Below are positions 61,313 through 64,000 of a DNA stretch of 64,000 bases, piece by piece; within the stretch, counting starts at the first letter, position 1, and the number at the start of each line of letters is the position of its first letter. The notes below the pieces were generated by a model that worked only from the letters and a program-made list of their open reading frames with translations, was not told the DNA's origin and did not search any database. Location: the NCBI RefSeq assembly GCF_006538725.1, contig NZ_BJLQ01000009.1:1-64000 (forward strand), read 5' to 3'. This DNA is from Cellulomonas gelida (GTDB lineage: Bacteria; Actinomycetota; Actinomycetes; Actinomycetales; Cellulomonadaceae). Made by a program: the position numbers and the translations under genes.

Positions 61313-62778
61313 GACGCGGCCGCCGCTGCCGGGTGCTCCACCGGGTCCGTGAGCAGGTCGCCGAGCCGCCACAGGCCGGCGCCGTACGACGACTTCACGA
61401 GCACGACGTCGCCCGGACGCAGCTCGGCCGCCAGGAACCGCGCGGCGGCGTCGACGTCGTCGACCAGCGCGACCTCGTCGCCCCAGCTGCCTTCGCGGTT
61501 GGCGCCGTCCCCGATCGGCCGCGCACCCTCGCCCACGACGACCGTGAGGCCGACGTTGAGCCGCACGACGAGCTCGCCGATCGCGTCGTGCGCGGCGCGT
61601 GCTCCCTCGCCGAGCTCGAGCATCTCGCCCAGCACGGCGACCGAGCGGCGGTCCCGTCCCGCGACGACGGCCAGCGCCTTGAGCGCCGCGCGCATCGAGT
61701 CGGGGTTCGCGTTGTAGGAGTCGTCGATGACCGTCACGCCGTCGGCCCGGTCGACCACGTGCATGCGGTGCGGCGAGAGCGCGTCGGCAGCGGTCAGGCT
61801 CGCGGCGACCTGGTCGAGCGTCAGACCGACCGCGAGGGCCGCGGCCGCGGCGGCGAGCGCGTTGTGCACGTGGTGCTCCCCCACGAGCCGCAGCTCGACG
61901 CGTGCCTCCTGGCGCTGCCCGGCGCCGTCGTCGACGACGAGCGTGAACCTGGCCCGCCCGGCGCGGTCGACGACCACGTCGGTCGCGCGCACCCCGGCGC
62001 CCGTGCTCGCGCCGAACGTCACGACGTCACCGGGGGCGAGCTGCGCCATCGCCAGCACGCGCTGGTCGTCGGCGTTGAGGACCGCCACGCCGTCGGGCAC
62101 GAGGCCCTGCACGATCTCCGACTTCGCGCGGGCCACGGCGTCGATCCCGCCGAACCCGCCGAGGTGCGCCTGACCCACGACGAGCACGACCGCCACGTCG
62201 GGCGGCGCGATGCGCGTGAGGTAGTCGAGGTGCCCCGGCCCGGACGCGCCCATCTCCAGGATGAGGAAGCGTGTGGACTCGTCGGCGCGCAGGACGGTCA
62301 GCGGCAGGCCGATCTCGTTGTTGAACGAGCGCACCGGCGCGATCGTCGGCCCGACCGCGCCGCACAGCTGCGCGAGCAGGTCCTTCGTCGTCGTCTTGCC
62401 GACCGAGCCGGTCACGCCCACGACACGCAGGCCGCTCCCACCCGGCTCGAGCGCGGCGGCCCGCAGCCGGACCAGCACGTCACGCGCGAGCTCGCCCAGG
62501 GCGACCTCGACGTCGGGCACGACGACGGTCGGCAGCTCGCGGCCCTCGGCGTCCGTGAGCGGACGTGCGGCCAGGACCGCCGCCGCACCGGCGGCCACCG
62601 CGGTGGCCGCGAACTCGTGGCCGTCGACGTGCTCGCCCGGCAGCGCGACGAACAGCCCGCCCGGCTCCACCTGGCGCGAGTCCGTGACGACCGCGCCGTG
62701 CACGAGCGTCGCGGGCGCCAGCGCGTGCAGCGTCCCGCCGGTCGCCTCCGCGACCTCCGCGGCGGTCAGCGCGATCAC
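61309..62778 (-). CDS. murF: UDP-MurNAc-tripeptide:D-alanyl-D-alanine ligase
   Basis: Adds the D-Ala-D-Ala dipeptide, the last amino-acid step before lipid I. The 489-residue protein has the P-loop [18 protein letters not shown] near residue 125, [29 protein letters not shown], and the C-terminal [16 protein letters not shown]. The GTG start overlaps the murE stop (GTGA). Confidence 0.95.
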   Translation of the reverse strand: MIALTAAEVAEATGGTLHALAPATLVHGAVVTDSRQVEPGGLFVALPGEHVDGHEFAATAVAAGAAAVLAARPLTDAEGRELPTVVVPDVEVALGELARDVLVRLRAAALEPGGSGLRVVGVTGSVGKTTTKDLLAQLCGAVGPTIAPVRSFNNEIGLPLTVLRADESTRFLILEMGASGPGHLDYLTRIAPPDVAVVLVVGQAHLGGFGGIDAVARAKSEIVQGLVPDGVAVLNADDQRVLAMAQLAPGDVVTFGASTGAGVRATDVVVDRAGRARFTLVVDDGAGQRQEARVELRLVGEHHVHNALAAAAAALAVGLTLDQVAASLTAADALSPHRMHVVDRADGVTVIDDSYNANPDSMRAALKALAVVAGRDRRSVAVLGEMLELGEGARAAHDAIGELVVRLNVGLTVVVGEGARPIGDGANREGSWGDEVALVDDVDAAARFLAAELRPGDVVLVKSSYGAGLWRLGDLLTDPVEHPAAAAAS

Positions 62779-64000
62779 GCCGCACCACCGTCCCGCGTCG
62801 CGGGCGGCAACGCATCCGCGAGGCCGTCGGCGACGGCGCTGAGGTAGGCGTCTCGGTCGTTGTACCGGTGGAACACTCCGGCGATCTCCTGGGTCGGTTC
62901 GTGGCCCTTGCCGGTGACGATCACGGTGTCCCCCTCGCCCGCGATGGCGAGCCCGTGGCGCACCGCCTCGGAGCGCGGGGTCACCTCGTGCACGTCCGTG
63001 AGGTCGGGCCGCACCTCACGCACGCCGGCCAGGATGGCGGCGCGGATCTCGCCCGGGTCCTCCGAGCGAGGGTTCTCGTCGGTCACGACGAGGACGTCGG
63101 CCAGCCGCGCGGCGATCGCGCCCATGATCGGGCGCTTGCCCCGGTCGCGGTCGCCGTCGGAGCCGAAGACGATGACGAGGCGGCCCGGCGTGATGGGTCG
63201 CACGGCCTCGAGCGCGAGCACGAGGGCGTCGGGCGTGTGCGCGTAGTCCACCAGGCCGAGCGGTCGTCCGGGGGCGCGCTCGACGACGCGCTCCATGCGC
63301 CCCGGCACGGCGTGCGCGCCGGCCACCGCGGTGATCGCGACGTCCAGGTCGACGCCCGCGGCGTGCGCCACGACGATCGCGAGCGCGGCGTTCGAGACGT
63401 TGACGAGGCCCGGGAGCGGGCTCGCGGCCGCGTGCTCACGTCCGTCGGGCCCGCGCAGCGTGAAGGTCGAGCCGACGCCGTCGAGACCGATGTCCGCGGC
63501 GACGACCGCCCAGTCGGCGTCGGCGGCCACGGGGTCGCCGACGTGCGTGGACACGGACTCGACCGGGATCTGCGCCTCACGTGCGAGGCGACGGCCCCAC
63601 TCGTCGTCGACCACGACGACCCCGCGGCGCCCCTGCCCGGGCGCGAAGAGCCGGGCCTTGTCGCGGAAGTAGCCCTCCATGTCGCCGTGGAAGTCGAGGT
63701 GGTCACGCTGCAGGTTGGTGAACGCGACGACGTCGAACGTGGTCCCGGCGACGCGGTGCAGCGCGAGCGCGTGCGACGAGACCTCCATCGCCACCGCCGT
63801 CGCGCCGCGCTCGACCGCGAGGGCGAGCACGTGGGTCAGCACGGGGGCCTCGACGGTCGTGCGCGGGCTCTCGATCGCCTCGTCGCCGATCCGCAGCTCG
63901 ACCGTGCCGAGCACCGCGGTGCTCGCGTGCACGGCGCGCAGCGCGGCGTCGACGAAGTAGGTCGTGGTGGTCTTGCCGTTGGTCCCCGTGATCCCGACCG
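62775..64000 (-). CDS. murE: UDP-MurNAc-L-Ala-D-Glu ligase MurE (partial, N-terminus beyond right edge)
   Basis: Adds the third, diamino amino acid of the stem peptide. Only the C-terminal 407 or so residues are inside the window; about 100 residues are missing. The P-loop GTNGKTTTT begins 4 residues into the visible part. Further marks are TNLQRDHLDFHGDMEGYF, a Lys expected to be carbamylated in the YFRDKARLF area, and DYAHTPDALVLAL. The substrate-specificity motif, DNPR in meso-diaminopimelate ligases, reads ENPR (63066-63077). Cellulomonads often have ornithine in the wall, so the substrate is left open. Confidence 0.94.
   Translation of the reverse strand, partial: VGITGTNGKTTTTYFVDAALRAVHASTAVLGTVELRIGDEAIESPRTTVEAPVLTHVLALAVERGATAVAMEVSSHALALHRVAGTTFDVVAFTNLQRDHLDFHGDMEGYFRDKARLFAPGQGRRGVVVVDDEWGRRLAREAQIPVESVSTHVGDPVAADADWAVVAADIGLDGVGSTFTLRGPDGREHAAASPLPGLVNVSNAALAIVVAHAAGVDLDVAITAVAGAHAVPGRMERVVERAPGRPLGLVDYAHTPDALVLALEAVRPITPGRLVIVFGSDGDRDRGKRPIMGAIAARLADVLVVTDENPRSEDPGEIRAAILAGVREVRPDLTDVHEVTPRSEAVRHGLAIAGEGDTVIVTGKGHEPTQEIAGVFHRYNDRDAYLSAVADGLADALPPATRDGGAA

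Overview
The window reads as a stretch of chromosome from a very GC-rich actinobacterium, most likely a Micrococcales member of the Cellulomonas type. This placement is inference. It rests on the GC-rich third codon positions, frequent GTG starts, the Wag31/SepF/YggT division genes, PriA in place of HisA, and a secreted GH12 cellulase with a CBM2 cellulose-binding domain. No tRNA, rRNA, insertion sequence, prophage or CRISPR array was seen. Most genes lie on the minus strand and belong to conserved housekeeping clusters; the accessory genes sit between them.

Left part (1-16.2 kb). After a gene-free left edge comes a long minus-strand transcription unit read from right to left: argC-argJ-argB-argD-argF-argR-argG-argH, then a P-loop kinase-like gene, a 3-methyladenine DNA glycosylase and tyrS. 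It encodes arginine synthesis from N-acetylglutamate onward, with its repressor. Divergent from argC are a quinone oxidoreductase, a DsbA/FrnE-type thiol protein, a GNAT acetyltransferase and a stand-alone TrpB-like enzyme.

Middle (16.2-39.4 kb). A 1,794-residue secreted nuclease/5'-nucleotidase is followed by pheT-pheS, an RNA 2',3'-cyclic phosphodiesterase, a TrmH-type rRNA methyltransferase and infC-rpmI-rplT. infC starts with ATC, has a putative attenuator in its leader, and encodes IF3 with a tail as long as its usual body. On the plus strand follow a FurA-like regulator with a recognisable FurA-type operator, a catalase, a DUF1844 protein, a membrane coiled-coil protein coupled to a lipoprotein serine protease, and a GerW-like protein. 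An MFS transporter gene lies among them on the minus strand.

Histidine and replication (35.9-47.2 kb). The his genes run hisD-hisC-hisB-hypothetical, are interrupted by a GH12-CBM2 cellulase gene with its own terminator and palindrome-rich promoter, and resume with hisH-priA-sseB. An S4-domain gene and dnaE follow.

Right part (47.2-64 kb). The division and cell-wall cluster, in transcription order from the right edge, is murE (cut by the edge), murF, mraY, murD, ftsW, a fused murG-murC gene, ftsQ, ftsZ, pgeF, sepF, yggT, divIVA, a DksA/TraR-type gene, lspA and rluD.

Two sequence habits recur. Fifteen gene junctions are GTGA start/stop overlaps. Several genes have a -10-like hexamer exactly six or seven bases before the start codon, which suggests leaderless transcripts. 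The clearest unusual feature is the MurG-MurC fusion, which joins the first amino-acid ligase of peptidoglycan synthesis to the last cytoplasmic glycosyltransferase. I found nothing that looks like a wholly new multi-gene system.
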